Shown here: one piece after another, positions 32,049 through 41,618 of the stretch
Layout of the letters: every line of letters begins with the position of its first letter
Position numbering within the stretch: the stretch's first letter is position 1
Source: Pseudomonas sp. GM74
GTDB taxonomy: Bacteria > Pseudomonadota > Gammaproteobacteria > Pseudomonadales > Pseudomonadaceae
DNA: 48,425 nt
Direction: 5' to 3'
NCBI RefSeq assembly: GCF_000282455.1
Contig: NZ_AKJG01000074.1
Span: 1 to 48,425, forward strand
Notes under the pieces: model-generated
Told to the model about the DNA's origin: nothing
The model's database searches: none
The model's input: the letters and a program-made list of their open reading frames with translations, nothing else
Program-made: the position numbers and the translations under genes

Positions 32049-32990
32049 TTATTGCTGGATTTCGCGATCGCGGTCCAGTTCATAAGGCAGGTCGAGCAGC
32101 TGCAAGGACGGCCCTTCGAGCGCGCCCAGGTGGATATCTCCACTTTCTGCTGCTTCGGCTTGCAACACAGCCAGGAGTTCAATGGTCTGTCCGGTGCGGG
32201 CAGCCAGCACCACTTCGCCGATGGAGCTGCCATGGGTCGGGGAAAACAGCGGGGTACCCGGTTCAGGCAGTTCGCCGGCAGCCAGTTGCAGGCGATACAG
32301 GCGGCGCTTGAGTTTGCCCAGGTACTGCATCCGCGCGACGATCTCCTGCCCGGTGTAGCAACCTTTCTTGAAGCTCACGCCACCGATCGCTTGCAGGTTG
32401 AGCATCTGCGGGATGAACAACTCGCGGGTGCCGGGCATGACCTGACCGATCCCTGCGCGGACCTGGCCCAGCAGCCATTGATTCAGATCGCCTTCGCTCA
32501 GTACTGCCGAAAGCTTGCCTTTGACCGCGTCGGCAAGAGCTGCGGCGACCCACAGTTCGGCGCGCTCAGGCGAGACACGGATGGCAATCAGCCCATCGTT
32601 GCGCACGACGCTGTCGGTTTCTGCCGGCAGGTCCAGGCCGATGCTGATCAGTGCGGCATCACCATGGTCAACGCCGAAGCGGACCCAGGCGGCACTTTCG
32701 TCGGTCAGTTTCGACTTGGAAAACACCGCGTATTTTTTCAGGTCCGCCAGTTGCGGTTCGAGCAATTCGCCGGCCATGGCCAGGACCACGCCGTCACCTT
32801 CGAGCAGGATGCGGAAACTCGATTGCATCCGGCCTTTTTGCGTGCAGCGCGCACCGAGGCTGGCCCGGGTATCGCTCAAGTAATTGAGGTTGCAGGTCAG
32901 TTGGCCTTGCAGGAATTTGCTGGCGTCCGCGCCGCGGACCGCGAGAACGCCTTCATGAGAAAGAGTGCAGAAAAAAGCAGAATCGGCCAT
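32049..32990 (-). CDS. ygfZ: Folate-binding iron-sulfur cluster protein YgfZ
   Basis: The product is 313 residues. It has the YgfZ signature KGCYTGQEIVARMQ (near 225-238) with the essential cysteine, and a GcvT-like fold (GVLAVRGADASKFLQGQLTC at the N-terminus). It supports assembly or repair of certain Fe-S enzymes with tetrahydrofolate. It is divergent from sdhE, an arrangement seen in other gammaproteobacteria. Confidence 0.92.
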   Translation of the reverse strand: MADSAFFCTLSHEGVLAVRGADASKFLQGQLTCNLNYLSDTRASLGARCTQKGRMQSSFRILLEGDGVVLAMAGELLEPQLADLKKYAVFSKSKLTDESAAWVRFGVDHGDAALISIGLDLPAETDSVVRNDGLIAIRVSPERAELWVAAALADAVKGKLSAVLSEGDLNQWLLGQVRAGIGQVMPGTRELFIPQMLNLQAIGGVSFKKGCYTGQEIVARMQYLGKLKRRLYRLQLAAGELPEPGTPLFSPTHGSSIGEVVLAARTGQTIELLAVLQAEAAESGDIHLGALEGPSLQLLDLPYELDRDREIQQ

Positions 32991-33085
32991 GGGTCATCGC
33001 AGGGTAAAAAGTCTGGAGGACATCATAAGGGGCTACCTTGGAAATGGGTAGTTAACAAAGGTTCGTCGGTGCCCGACCAAAGCCG

Positions 33086-33115
33086 ACTGTTCGACGGTGC
33101 GCGGGCCTGTATACT
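33086..33115 (+). promoter_or_regulatory. Probable promoter of sdhE-ygfX
   Basis: A good -10 sequence, TATACT (33110-33115), lies 25 bases before the sdhE start. The -35 is weak (CTGTTC near 33087-33092, spacing 17). Confidence 0.4.
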
Positions 33116-33139
33116 TGCGGCCTATTTGAGGAGCGCTCC

Positions 33140-33394
33140 ATGGTCGAAGATGTTGAACTGAACCGCCTCTTTTGGCACAGCCGCCGTGGCATGCTTGAGC
33201 TTGACGTGTTGCTGGTGCCGTTCACGAAAGAGGTTTACGCAACGCTCAACGAAGTGGATCGCGCGTTGTACGTCCGACTGCTGACGTGTGAGGATCAGGA
33301 CATGTTCGGCTGGTTCATGGAACGCAGCGAATCGGAAGATCCCGAGCTGCAACGCATGGTTCGCATGATCCTGGACCGTGTCCAGCCCAAGTAA
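33140..33394 (+). CDS. sdhE: FAD assembly factor SdhE
   Basis: The product is 84 residues. It carries the family motif RGMLELD (about 15-21, the RGxxE motif that helps covalent FAD attachment to succinate dehydrogenase SdhA) and ends LDRVQPK. GGAGCG precedes the ATG. It overlaps ygfX by 17 bases. Confidence 0.93.
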   Translation: MVEDVELNRLFWHSRRGMLELDVLLVPFTKEVYATLNEVDRALYVRLLTCEDQDMFGWFMERSESEDPELQRMVRMILDRVQPK

Positions 33395-33830
33395 CGGATT
33401 CGAATGCCGCTGGCATGCCTCGCGGCAGTTGCTGGCGGCGTATCTCCTGGCCCAGCTGTTCGCGTTGGGTTCGTTGTTTTTGCTGTCAATTCCGGTCTGG
33501 GCCAGTTTGCTCGGTGTTTTTGGCTGTCTGCTGCATGGCTTTTGGGTGCTACCGCGTCAGATTTTGCTGACGCACCCACAGGCATTCTGCGGCTTGCGGC
33601 GTGATGCCGATGGCTGGCAGTTGTGGAGTCGGGCCGGGGGTTGGCAGCCCGTGCAACTGAGACCGGACAGCCTGGCGCTGCCATTGGTGGTGGTGCTGCG
33701 TTTTCGACTGCGTGACGAGCGCCGGGGCCGGGCCATTTGCGTACCCCGGGATGCGCAGGCGGCGGATGTGCACCGACGCCTGCGGGTCCGGCTCAAATTC
33801 AGCCGACGTAGGTGGGCGGCACCAGAATAG
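33378..33830 (+). CDS. ygfX: YgfX/CptA-like membrane protein
   Basis: The product is 150 residues starting from a GTG within the sdhE gene. Two membrane segments (about 17-55, [20 protein letters not shown] and [18 protein letters not shown]) precede a soluble part ([19 protein letters not shown]). It matches the E. coli YgfX (CptA) layout and place next to sdhE. CptA was reported as a toxin acting on MreB and FtsZ, but in many species the pair is thought to be metabolic. Its 3' end overlaps the convergent nadB by 32 bases. Confidence 0.82.
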   Translation: MSSPSNGFECRWHASRQLLAAYLLAQLFALGSLFLLSIPVWASLLGVFGCLLHGFWVLPRQILLTHPQAFCGLRRDADGWQLWSRAGGWQPVQLRPDSLALPLVVVLRFRLRDERRGRAICVPRDAQAADVHRRLRVRLKFSRRRWAAPE

Positions 33831-35415
33831 TGTCCAGAGCGACCGGCAACATGTCCGGGTAGTCGAGGGTGTAATGCAGGCCACGGCTTTCCTTGCGCTC
33901 CATGGCTGACAGAATCATCAGCTCGGCCACCTGGGCCAGGTTGCGCAACTCGATCAAATCCCGGCTGACCTTGTAGTTGCTGTAGAACTCGTCGATTTCA
34001 TCCAGCAACAGTTGCACGCGGTGTTGCGCCCGTTGCAGACGCTTGTTGGTGCGCACGATGCCAACGTAGTCCCACATGAATCGCCGCAGTTCATCCCAGT
34101 TGTGCGCAATGATCACGTCTTCATCGGAATCGGTGACCTGGCTCGCATCCCAGACGGGAAGGGGGGCCGGCATCGGCACCCGGGGCAACTGTTCGAGAAT
34201 GTCCGCGGCCGCCGAGCGGGCATAGACGAAACATTCCAGCAGCGAGTTGCTGGCCATGCGGTTGGCGCCATGCAGGCCGGTGAAACTGGTTTCGCCAATG
34301 GCGTACAGCCCCGGCACATCGGTACGACCCTGTTGATCGACCATCACGCCGCCACAGGTGTAGTGCGCTGCCGGGACCACCGGAATCGGTTGTTTGGTGA
34401 TGTCGATGGAAAATTCCAGGCAGCGTTCGTACACCGTCGGGAAGTGCGCCTTGATGAAGGCTTCGGGCTTGTGGCTGATGTCCAGGTAGACGCAATCGAC
34501 ACCCAGTCGCTTCATTTCATGGTCGATGGCCCGGGCGACGATGTCCCGTGGCGCCAACTCGGCCCGTGGGTCGAAGCGTGGCATGAAGCGCTCGCCGTTG
34601 GGCAGTTTCAGGTGGGCGCCTTCGCCACGCAGGGCCTCGGTGACCAGGAAGCTCTTGGCTTGCGGGTGATACAGGCAAGTAGGGTGGAACTGGTTGAATT
34701 CCAGGTTCGCCACCCGGCAGCCCGAGCGCCAGGCCATGGCAATGCCATCGCCACAGGCGCCGTCAGGGTTACTGGTGTAGAGGTAAACCTTGGCCGCACC
34801 ACCGGAGGCGAGGATCACAAAGCGGGCGCCGTAGGTGTCGACTTCGCCGGTGCCGCGATTGAGCACATAGGCGCCGAGGCAGCGATCACCTTCGAGTCCC
34901 AGGCGTTTCTCGGTGATCAGGTCAACCGCCACCCGCTGCTCCAGCAGTTCGATGTTCGGTCGTTTCCGGGCCTGGTCGAGCAGGGTGGTGAAAATGGCGG
35001 CGCCGGTGGCATCGGCGGCATGGATGATGCGCCGATGGCTGTGGCCGCCTTCGCGGGTGAGGTGGAACTCGAACCCGCCATCTTCGTTACTCGAGTGTTC
35101 ATCGCGGGTAAAGGGCACGCCCTGGTCGATCAGCCATTGAATCGCTTCCCTGCTGTGCTCGACGGTAAAACGCACGGCGTCCTCATGGCACAGGCCGCCG
35201 CCTGCATTGAGGGTGTCATCGACATGGGATTCAACGGTGTCGGTGTCGTCCAGCACGGCCGCAACGCCGCCCTGGGCCCAGAACGTCGAGCCATTGGCGA
35301 GGTTGCCCTTGCTCAGAACGGCAATGCGCAAATGACCGGGCAAGGTCAGCGCAAGGCTCAAGCCGGCAGCACCGCTGCCAATTACCAGAACATCGTGTTG
35401 AAACTGTTGGCTCAT
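33799..35415 (-). CDS. nadB: L-aspartate oxidase
   Basis: The product is 538 residues. It oxidises L-aspartate to iminoaspartate in NAD synthesis. The FAD-binding motif [15 protein letters not shown] is at about 10-24; family blocks are [25 protein letters not shown] and [15 protein letters not shown]. The start at 35415 ([11 protein letters not shown]) fits the family; the 24 residues encoded upstream do not. It is divergent from algU, as in P. aeruginosa. Confidence 0.95.
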   Translation of the reverse strand: MSQQFQHDVLVIGSGAAGLSLALTLPGHLRIAVLSKGNLANGSTFWAQGGVAAVLDDTDTVESHVDDTLNAGGGLCHEDAVRFTVEHSREAIQWLIDQGVPFTRDEHSSNEDGGFEFHLTREGGHSHRRIIHAADATGAAIFTTLLDQARKRPNIELLEQRVAVDLITEKRLGLEGDRCLGAYVLNRGTGEVDTYGARFVILASGGAAKVYLYTSNPDGACGDGIAMAWRSGCRVANLEFNQFHPTCLYHPQAKSFLVTEALRGEGAHLKLPNGERFMPRFDPRAELAPRDIVARAIDHEMKRLGVDCVYLDISHKPEAFIKAHFPTVYERCLEFSIDITKQPIPVVPAAHYTCGGVMVDQQGRTDVPGLYAIGETSFTGLHGANRMASNSLLECFVYARSAAADILEQLPRVPMPAPLPVWDASQVTDSDEDVIIAHNWDELRRFMWDYVGIVRTNKRLQRAQHRVQLLLDEIDEFYSNYKVSRDLIELRNLAQVAELMILSAMERKESRGLHYTLDYPDMLPVALDTILVPPTYVG

Positions 35416-35688
35416 TTCAGGATTCCGCTCAAAGCGACCCGGGTCGGGGTTGGCGCAGCTGGACTGTCGAGTCAATGCAAGCCGCACAGCCCACTAGTAT
35501 ATAGAGGGGGGGAGCGGCACAATACCCGAGCTGGCATGGCATTGTGAAACTACCGTGACGCAAAACACCGGTCGCTTCGTCGGATGTTTTTCTGCCCGTT
35601 GGGCGCGAGAATGACTGTATCGCCGATTTAACAGTCTTTTTCCCTTCACGGTTGCACAATGTCGGGTTGGCACGGCTATAAATATTTG
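35416..35688. other. nadB-algU intergenic region, upstream half
   Basis: No gene is visible between the nadB start and the first AlgU-type promoter. On the minus strand TATACT (near 35497-35502) may be the nadB -10. The rest of the gap, to 35967, holds the algU promoters and leader. Confidence 0.4.
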
Positions 35689-35716
35689 GAACTTTTGCCA
35701 AAGGGCCAAGATCAAT
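35689..35716 (+). promoter_or_regulatory. AlgU-type promoter upstream of algU (distal)
   Basis: GAACTT (35689-35694) and TCAAT (from 35712) are 17 bases apart, matching the AlgU/RpoE pattern GAACTT-N16/17-TCnnA. It lies about 250 bases before algU. Confidence 0.65.
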
Positions 35717-35881
35717 AGACGGATGCCTGAAACAAGGGACAGTGTCGGTTTCAGTGGGGATTGCAGTTCTGTCCTTGCTGAAGAATCCGATGACAAGATT
35801 ATCCGCGCAGCCGGGTCAACTCGTGCTGCGCTTTTCGTGCGTGCCAAATCAGAGCCCGCAGGAAACTTGCCTGGAGGGGGA

Positions 35882-35908
35882 GAACTTTTGCGAAAAGCAC
35901 GAGTCTAT
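35882..35908 (+). promoter_or_regulatory. AlgU-type promoter upstream of algU (proximal)
   Basis: GAACTT (35882-35887) and TCTAT (from 35904) are 16 bases apart. The block GAGAACTTTTGC...GAGTCTATG closely resembles the proximal autoregulated promoter of P. aeruginosa algU as I recall it. Confidence 0.8.
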
Positions 35909-35967
35909 GTTTGCAAGTCTGGTGGTTTACTTCTGCAAGCCTCCTCCGAGCTCATCGAGGAGTGTTC

Positions 35968-36549
35968 ATGCTAACCCAGGAAGAGGATCAGCAACTGGTC
36001 GAACGCGTTCAGCGCGGCGACAAGCGTGCTTTCGATCTGCTAGTGCTGAAATACCAGCACAAAATTCTCGGGTTGATCGTGCGTTTCGTGCACGACACCC
36101 ATGAAGCCCAGGATGTGGCACAAGAAGCCTTTATCAAGGCATACCGTGCACTTGGAAATTTTCGCGGAGACAGCGCGTTTTATACGTGGCTTTACCGCAT
36201 CGCCATCAACACGGCGAAAAACTATCTGGTTTCACGCGGCCGTCGGCCGCCGGATAGCGATGTCAGTTCCGAGGATGCAGAGTTCTACGATGGCGATCAT
36301 GGCCTCAAGGATCTCGAGTCGCCAGAGCGGGCCTTGCTGCGGGATGAGATCGAAGGCACCGTCCATCGAACCATTCAGCAACTGCCGGAAGATTTGCGTA
36401 CGGCTTTAACTTTACGTGAGTTTGATGGTCTGAGTTACGAGGACATTGCGAGTGTCATGCAATGTCCGGTAGGCACCGTGCGCTCCCGGATCTTCCGCGC
36501 CCGGGAGGCCATCGACAAAGCCCTGCAGCCGTTGTTGCAGGAAAACTAA
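35968..36549 (+). CDS. algU: Extracytoplasmic-function sigma factor AlgU (RpoE/sigma-22)
   Basis: The product is 193 residues, nearly identical to known AlgU. Region 2 (DLLVLKYQHKILGLIVRFVH, ... YTWLYRIAINTAKNYL) and region 4 (LREFDGLSYEDIASVMQCPV) are complete. It directs envelope-stress genes and alginate synthesis and is held by MucA. The ATG at 35968 follows GAGGAG. Two AlgU-type promoters upstream indicate autoregulation. It is followed by mucA, mucB and mucD. Confidence 0.96.
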   Translation: MLTQEEDQQLVERVQRGDKRAFDLLVLKYQHKILGLIVRFVHDTHEAQDVAQEAFIKAYRALGNFRGDSAFYTWLYRIAINTAKNYLVSRGRRPPDSDVSSEDAEFYDGDHGLKDLESPERALLRDEIEGTVHRTIQQLPEDLRTALTLREFDGLSYEDIASVMQCPVGTVRSRIFRAREAIDKALQPLLQEN

Positions 36550-36580
36550 AGACAGCGGCGACAGCCAAGAGAGGAACGCC

Positions 36581-37168
36581 ATGAGTCGTGAAGCCCTGCA
36601 GGAATCGCTGTCCGCAGTGATGGATAACGAAGCGGACGAATTGGAATTGCGTCGGGTATTGAATGCCTGTGACGATGTTGAAACCCGTGAAACCTGGGCT
36701 CGTTACCAGATCGCTCGGGCAGTGATGCACAAGGATCTGCTGCTTCCACGCCTGGACATCGCCGCGGCTGTTTCTGCTGCCCTGGCTGACGAAGCCGTAC
36801 CGGCAAAACCTTCCCGTGGTCCGTGGCGCAGCCTGGGTCGTCTGGCGGTCGCAGCTTCCGTGACCCTGGCGGTGCTGGCCGGTGTGCGTCTGTACAACCA
36901 GGATGAGATCGCCGGCGTCGAATTGGCCCAGCAATCCACTCAACCCGCGCTGGCCGCTCCTCAAGTAAAAGGCCCAGCCGTTCTGGCAGGCTACAATGAG
37001 AGTTCGGATGCTACCGGCCCAATGGCCAACGGCGTATTGCAAGGTCAGCCAGGCTGGCACGATCAGCGTCTGCCAGGTTACTTGCGCCAACACGCACAAC
37101 AGGCTGCACTGAAAGGCACTGAGAGCGCTCTACCGTACGCTCGTGCCGCAAGTCTGGAAAACCGTTAA
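36581..37168 (+). CDS. mucA: Anti-sigma factor MucA
   Basis: The product is 195 residues. The cytoplasmic AlgU-binding part (MSREALQESLSAVMDNEADE and on) leads to one membrane span at about 86-103 (LGRLAVAASVTLAVLAGV) and a periplasmic tail that is cut by AlgW under stress. The frame is full length, with no sign of the truncations seen in mucoid strains. AGAGAGG precedes the start. Confidence 0.95.
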   Translation: MSREALQESLSAVMDNEADELELRRVLNACDDVETRETWARYQIARAVMHKDLLLPRLDIAAAVSAALADEAVPAKPSRGPWRSLGRLAVAASVTLAVLAGVRLYNQDEIAGVELAQQSTQPALAAPQVKGPAVLAGYNESSDATGPMANGVLQGQPGWHDQRLPGYLRQHAQQAALKGTESALPYARAASLENR

Positions 37169-37176
37169 GGAGGATC

Positions 37177-38136
37177 ATGCGCGCCATACCTCTACTTTCG
37201 CTTCTGCTCAGCGGCTGGTTCATCGTTCCAGCCCAAGCTGATGATGCCCAGGACTGGTTGACCCGCCTGGGCCAGGCAGAGCAGCAGCAAAGCTTTCAGG
37301 GTACTTTCGTCTACGAGCGTAACGGTAGTTTTTCTACCCATAACATCTGGCACCTGGTCCAGGATGGAAAGGTCCGAGAGCGATTGATCCAGCTCGACGG
37401 CTCCGCTCAGGAAGTCGTTCGCATTGATGGGCAAACCCAATGTGTCAGCGGCACACTGATCGCCGGGCTTGGGGACTCCCCGAACTCCGCTGCCCGTGCA
37501 CTCGATCCTCAAAAGCTCAAGAATTGGTATGACCTCGCCGTCATCGGCAAGTCGCGTGTGGCCGGGCGTCCGGCGGTGATCGTATCGCTCAAACCCCGCG
37601 ATCAGCACCGCTACGGCTTTGAACTGCATCTGGATAAAGAGACCGGCCTGCCTCTGAAGTCCTTGCTACTGGACGACAAGGGGCGGTTGCTGGAGCGCTT
37701 TCAGTTCACGCAACTGGATACCGCTGACGTTCCTTCCGAAAAAGACCTGCAGGCCAGTAATGATTGCAAGCCGGTCAACCTCGAGAGTGACAAGGCTTCT
37801 GCCGTCAAGTCTGCCCAGGTCTGGCGTTCCGACTGGTTGCCGCCCGGCTTCGAGTTGACCAGCAGCACCGCTCGCAAGGATCCGCAGACCAAGACCCAGG
37901 TCAACAGCCTGATGTATGACGATGGTCTGACGCGCTTTTCGGTATTCCTCGAGCCGTTGAATGGCGCAACAGTCACCGACACCCGTACTCAGTTGGGGCC
38001 GACCGTTGCGGTTTCCCGGCGCCTGGCCACGGCACAGGGCGACATGATGGTGACGGTCGTCGGCGAGATACCGGTCGGTACCGCTGAACGGATAGCGCTT
38101 TCGATGCGCACCGACACCACTGCAACCAAGCAGTGA
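37177..38136 (+). CDS. mucB: Sigma-E factor regulatory protein MucB
   Basis: The product is 319 residues of the RseB family. The signal peptide ends near PAQA-DD (about residue 15-16). SFQGTFVYERNGSFSTHNIWH and the C-terminal VVGEIPVGTAERIALSM match MucB. It binds the periplasmic part of MucA and shields it from proteolysis. AAGGAGG lies six bases before the ATG, and only eight bases separate it from mucA. Confidence 0.95.
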   Translation: MRAIPLLSLLLSGWFIVPAQADDAQDWLTRLGQAEQQQSFQGTFVYERNGSFSTHNIWHLVQDGKVRERLIQLDGSAQEVVRIDGQTQCVSGTLIAGLGDSPNSAARALDPQKLKNWYDLAVIGKSRVAGRPAVIVSLKPRDQHRYGFELHLDKETGLPLKSLLLDDKGRLLERFQFTQLDTADVPSEKDLQASNDCKPVNLESDKASAVKSAQVWRSDWLPPGFELTSSTARKDPQTKTQVNSLMYDDGLTRFSVFLEPLNGATVTDTRTQLGPTVAVSRRLATAQGDMMVTVVGEIPVGTAERIALSMRTDTTATKQ

Positions 38137-38196
38137 GCTGAATTCGAAATGTTTCGTGAGCATTTCAATTTGCAAAAATCCCGGAAATTTCTTATA

Positions 38197-38230
38197 GGTC
38201 AGAGCCCCTCGGCTCTGGCCTTGTTTGTTG
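38197..38230 (+). terminator. Hairpin between mucB and mucD
   Basis: A 10-bp stem with one G-T pair (GGTCAGAGCC, loop CCTC, GGCTCTGGCC) is followed by TTGTTTGTTG. It may be a partial terminator that lowers mucD expression from the operon promoter. Confidence 0.5.
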
Positions 38231-38314
38231 TTCCCGGAACAAAAATACCGGCGTATTGTTCCCGGTGTTCCTTGCTCCATATCGCTTAACCATGCTCGTC
38301 GTAACGGGAGCCGT

Positions 38315-39739
38315 ATGTCGATACCTCGCTTGAAGTCCTACCTCTCCATTATTGCCACCGTGCTGGTGCTCGGTCAGGCGGTCACCGTCCAGGCGGTCGA
38401 ATTGCCTGACTTTACGCAACTGGTCGAACAGGCCTCGCCTGCGGTCGTGAACATCAGTACCACGCAAAAGCTGCCGGACCGCAAAGTCAGCCAGCAAATG
38501 CCCGACCTCGAAGGCTTGCCGCCAATGCTGCGCGAATTCTTCGAACGGGGCATGCCGCCACAATCGCGCTCACCTCGTGACCGTCAGCGCGAGGCAACCT
38601 CCCTGGGCTCGGGTTTCATCATCTCTTCCGATGGCTATATCCTGACCAACAACCACGTGATCGCCGATGCTGACGAAATCCTCGTCCGCCTGGCCGATCG
38701 CAGCGAAATGAAAGCCAAGCTGATCGGTACCGATCCGCGTTCCGACGTGGCGCTGCTGAAAATCGAAGGCAAGGATCTACCGGTACTGAAGCTCGGTAAA
38801 TCCCAGGACCTGAAGGCTGGCCAATGGGTTGTCGCGATCGGCTCGCCATTCGGCTTTGACCACACAGTGACCCAGGGCATCGTCAGTGCCGTTGGTCGCA
38901 GCCTGCCGAACGAAAACTATGTGCCGTTCATCCAGACCGACGTGCCGATCAATCCGGGTAACTCCGGTGGCCCGCTGTTCAACCTCAACGGGGAAGTGGT
39001 CGGGATCAACTCGCAGATCTATACCCGCTCCGGTGGCTTCATGGGCGTGTCGTTTGCAATCCCGATCGATGTGGCCATGGATGTTTCCAATCAGCTGAAA
39101 TCCGGTGGCAAGGTCAGTCGTGGCTGGCTGGGCGTCGTGATTCAGGAAGTGAGCAAGGACCTGGCCGAGTCGTTCGGTCTGGAGAAACCGGCCGGTGCGC
39201 TGGTGGCCCAGATCCAGGATGATGGTCCGGCTGCCAAGGGTGGCCTGCAAGTGGGCGACGTGATCCTGAGCATGAACGGTCAGCCAATCGTGATGTCGGC
39301 CGACCTGCCACACCTTGTTGGCGCGTTGAAGGCTGGCACCAAGGCCGATCTGGAAGTGATTCGTGACGGCAAGCGCAAGAATGTCGAATTGACGGTCGGA
39401 GCGATTCCGGAAGAAGGCAAGGAGCTGGACGCGCTGCCAAAATCCGGCATCGAGCGCAGCAGCAATCGCCTCGGGGTTTCCGTGGTCGAGCTGACTGACG
39501 AGCAGAAGAAAACCTACGACCTCAAAGGTGGTGTGTTGATCAAGGAGGTGCAGGACGGTCCTGCCGCTCTGATCGGCTTGCAGCCGGGTGATGTGATCAC
39601 CCACCTGAACAACCAGGCCATCGGTTCCACCAAGGAGTTCGCGGACATCGCCAAGGCGCTGCCAAAGAACCGCTCGGTGTCGATGCGGGTACTGCGTCAG
39701 GGGCGTGCCAGCTTCATCACCTTCAAGCTGGCTGAATAA
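38315..39739 (+). CDS. mucD: Periplasmic serine protease MucD (DegP-like)
   Basis: The product is 474 residues: signal peptide (to VQA near 27), trypsin-like domain with triad His114 (TNNHVIA), Asp144 (DPRSDVALL) and Ser217 (PGNSGGPLF), then two PDZ domains. It degrades misfolded envelope proteins and dampens AlgU signalling. ATG 38315 follows GGGAG. In P. aeruginosa mucC lies between mucB and mucD; here only 178 bases separate them. Confidence 0.95.
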   Translation: MSIPRLKSYLSIIATVLVLGQAVTVQAVELPDFTQLVEQASPAVVNISTTQKLPDRKVSQQMPDLEGLPPMLREFFERGMPPQSRSPRDRQREATSLGSGFIISSDGYILTNNHVIADADEILVRLADRSEMKAKLIGTDPRSDVALLKIEGKDLPVLKLGKSQDLKAGQWVVAIGSPFGFDHTVTQGIVSAVGRSLPNENYVPFIQTDVPINPGNSGGPLFNLNGEVVGINSQIYTRSGGFMGVSFAIPIDVAMDVSNQLKSGGKVSRGWLGVVIQEVSKDLAESFGLEKPAGALVAQIQDDGPAAKGGLQVGDVILSMNGQPIVMSADLPHLVGALKAGTKADLEVIRDGKRKNVELTVGAIPEEGKELDALPKSGIERSSNRLGVSVVELTDEQKKTYDLKGGVLIKEVQDGPAALIGLQPGDVITHLNNQAIGSTKEFADIAKALPKNRSVSMRVLRQGRASFITFKLAE

Positions 39740-39757
39740 TCCGGTTGTTGGTTGAAT

Positions 39758-39788
39758 AAAAAACCGCCTCGAAAGAGGCGGTTTTTTT
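39758..39788. terminator. Bidirectional terminator between mucD and bepA
   Basis: AAAAAACCGCCTC, loop GAAA, GAGGCGGTTTTTTT is a perfect stem with A- and T-runs on its two sides, so it can serve the convergent mucD and bepA genes. Confidence 0.92.
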
Positions 39789-39815
39789 GTGTCCGGACTT
39801 TTTGTCGTCGGGGCG

Positions 39816-41249
39816 TCAGCCCATCATGTCCTTGATCATGCGCTCCTGCTCCATCAGCTCGCGTTGTCGCGCGTCGATCCGCGAAGACAGCGGGAAGTTG
39901 CTGCCAGCCCTGCGTTTGGCGAAGTCCAGTTGCTGAATGGCCTGTTTGTAGTCGCCGACCAGTGCAAAGTATTCGGCGCGAGCCTGATGCAGGCCGATGA
40001 TATTGCCCGACAGGCCGCGCGTTTCGGCAACCTGATACCACACGTCCGGATCATCCGGGCGCGACTTGAGCAGGCCTTCGAGGGCTTTCTCCGCATCCGC
40101 GGTACGGTTTTGCTTGAGCAGCAGGTCGACGCGCATCTGGTTCAGCGGGTAGTTGCCAGAGTATTGGCCCATCAACCGGTCAACCCGGGACTGGGCGTCC
40201 GCCAGGCGATTGTTGGTGATGTCCAGATCGACCTGAGCCAGGTTGTAGATAATTTCGTTGGGTGACTTGGCCAGCAACTGCTTGAGGTTTTCCCGTGCTT
40301 CGTTCAGTTGGCCGCCCTTGATCTGGGCGATCGCCAGGCCGTAGCGAGCCACGTCGTTTTTCGGGTTCTCGTCGAGCTGTGCGCGAAAGCGCTTGGCGCC
40401 AAGACCCGGGGTTTCTTCATAGATCAGCTGTACGCGTGCGCGGATCAGTTGGTAGCGCATGCTGTCTTCGATACCGCCCGCTGGAAACTGTTCGGCGCGG
40501 TTGCGGGTGTCGGCGATACGCGATTCGGTGACCGGGTGAGTCAGCAGAAATTCCGGTGGCTTGGCATCGTAGCGGTACTGACGCCCCAGACGCTCGAACA
40601 TCGTTGGCATCGAGCGGGGATCGTAACCGGCCTTTTCCAGATTGAGGATGCCGATACGGTCGGCTTCCTGCTCGTTCTGGCGGGAGAATCGCCGCTGTTC
40701 CTGGATGGCTGCGGCCTGTGTGCCGGCAATGGCTGCAATCCCGGCGTCACCGCCACCTGCGGCTGCCAACACGATACCCGCCAGCAATGCAGCCATCATG
40801 GGTACTTGCATGCGTTGCTGTGCTTCGACGCCTCGGGCAAAGTGGCGTTGCGACAAGTGAGCCAATTCGTGCGCCAGTACTGAAGCGTATTCGCCTTCGG
40901 TCTGGGCGTAGAGGAACAAGCCGCCGTTCACCCCGACGATCCCGCCGGGTGCCGCAAAGGCGTTGAGCTGCGGGCTGTTGATCAGGATGAATTCCAGGCG
41001 CCGGTCTGTGACCTGGCTGGTCTCGACCAGTCGGTAAACGCTGGATTCCACGTAATTCTTGAGTTGCGGATCGTTGAGCTGCGAAACCTGACTGCGCAAC
41101 ATGGCCAGCCAGGCACGGCCGAGCTGGTATTCCTGTTGCGGTGAGACAATGGCAGAACTGGCGTCACCGAGTGACGGCAGGTCGTCGGCGAAGCCCGGTG
41201 AGGCGAGCAGGCAAGCGAGCGTCAGCAGGGTAGGGCGCAAAAATGTCAT
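39816..41249 (-). CDS. bepA: M48 metalloprotease / chaperone BepA
   Basis: The product is 477 residues: signal peptide (to FA-DD near 21), zinc protease motif HELAH (127-131) with the distal glutamate in NEQEADRIG, and a TPR-rich C-terminal half. BepA helps outer-membrane protein assembly (LptD, BamA) and removes misfolded ones. The ATG at 41249 gives the signal peptide directly. It is divergent from the tusA-like gene. Confidence 0.92.
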   Translation of the reverse strand: MTFLRPTLLTLACLLASPGFADDLPSLGDASSAIVSPQQEYQLGRAWLAMLRSQVSQLNDPQLKNYVESSVYRLVETSQVTDRRLEFILINSPQLNAFAAPGGIVGVNGGLFLYAQTEGEYASVLAHELAHLSQRHFARGVEAQQRMQVPMMAALLAGIVLAAAGGGDAGIAAIAGTQAAAIQEQRRFSRQNEQEADRIGILNLEKAGYDPRSMPTMFERLGRQYRYDAKPPEFLLTHPVTESRIADTRNRAEQFPAGGIEDSMRYQLIRARVQLIYEETPGLGAKRFRAQLDENPKNDVARYGLAIAQIKGGQLNEARENLKQLLAKSPNEIIYNLAQVDLDITNNRLADAQSRVDRLMGQYSGNYPLNQMRVDLLLKQNRTADAEKALEGLLKSRPDDPDVWYQVAETRGLSGNIIGLHQARAEYFALVGDYKQAIQQLDFAKRRAGSNFPLSSRIDARQRELMEQERMIKDMMG

Positions 41250-41347
41250 GCACAAAGCCTTAGTCGACAAAGACCTTACTGTAGCCGGACACCGACGTTG
41301 CGACCAGATATTCTAGGCAACTCAACCACCTGACCCGGAGTGATGCA

Positions 41348-41587
41348 ATGACCGACGCTGTAGAGCATGACGTTGAACTGGACGCCAGTGGCCTGAATTG
41401 TCCGTTGCCGTTGCTCAAGGCCAAGATGGAGCTCAACCGGCTGGCCAGTGGTGCGGTACTCAAGGTCATCGCCACCGATGCGGGTTCGCAGCGCGACTTT
41501 CGCACCTTTGCCCGATTGGCCGGTCATACCCTGCTTCGTGAAGAAGATGATGCGGGTGTTTACCGCTACTGGTTGAAAAAAGCCTGA
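41348..41587 (+). CDS. TusA/SirA-like sulfur carrier protein
   Basis: The product is 79 residues with the family core LDASGLNCPLPLLKAKMEL, in which Cys18 would carry the persulfide. TusA relatives relay sulfur for tRNA or cofactor thiolation. It lies 31 bases before perM and divergent from bepA. Confidence 0.88.
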   Translation: MTDAVEHDVELDASGLNCPLPLLKAKMELNRLASGAVLKVIATDAGSQRDFRTFARLAGHTLLREEDDAGVYRYWLKKA

Positions 41588-41618
41588 AATCGGCTGCGTT
41601 TGCTCCTAAGGATTATTG

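Noticed and set aside
33378..33830. sdhE-ygfX as a type IV toxin-antitoxin pair
   Set aside because: SdhE has the intact RGxxE motif and is better explained as the flavinylation factor; the toxin reading is kept only as an alternative.
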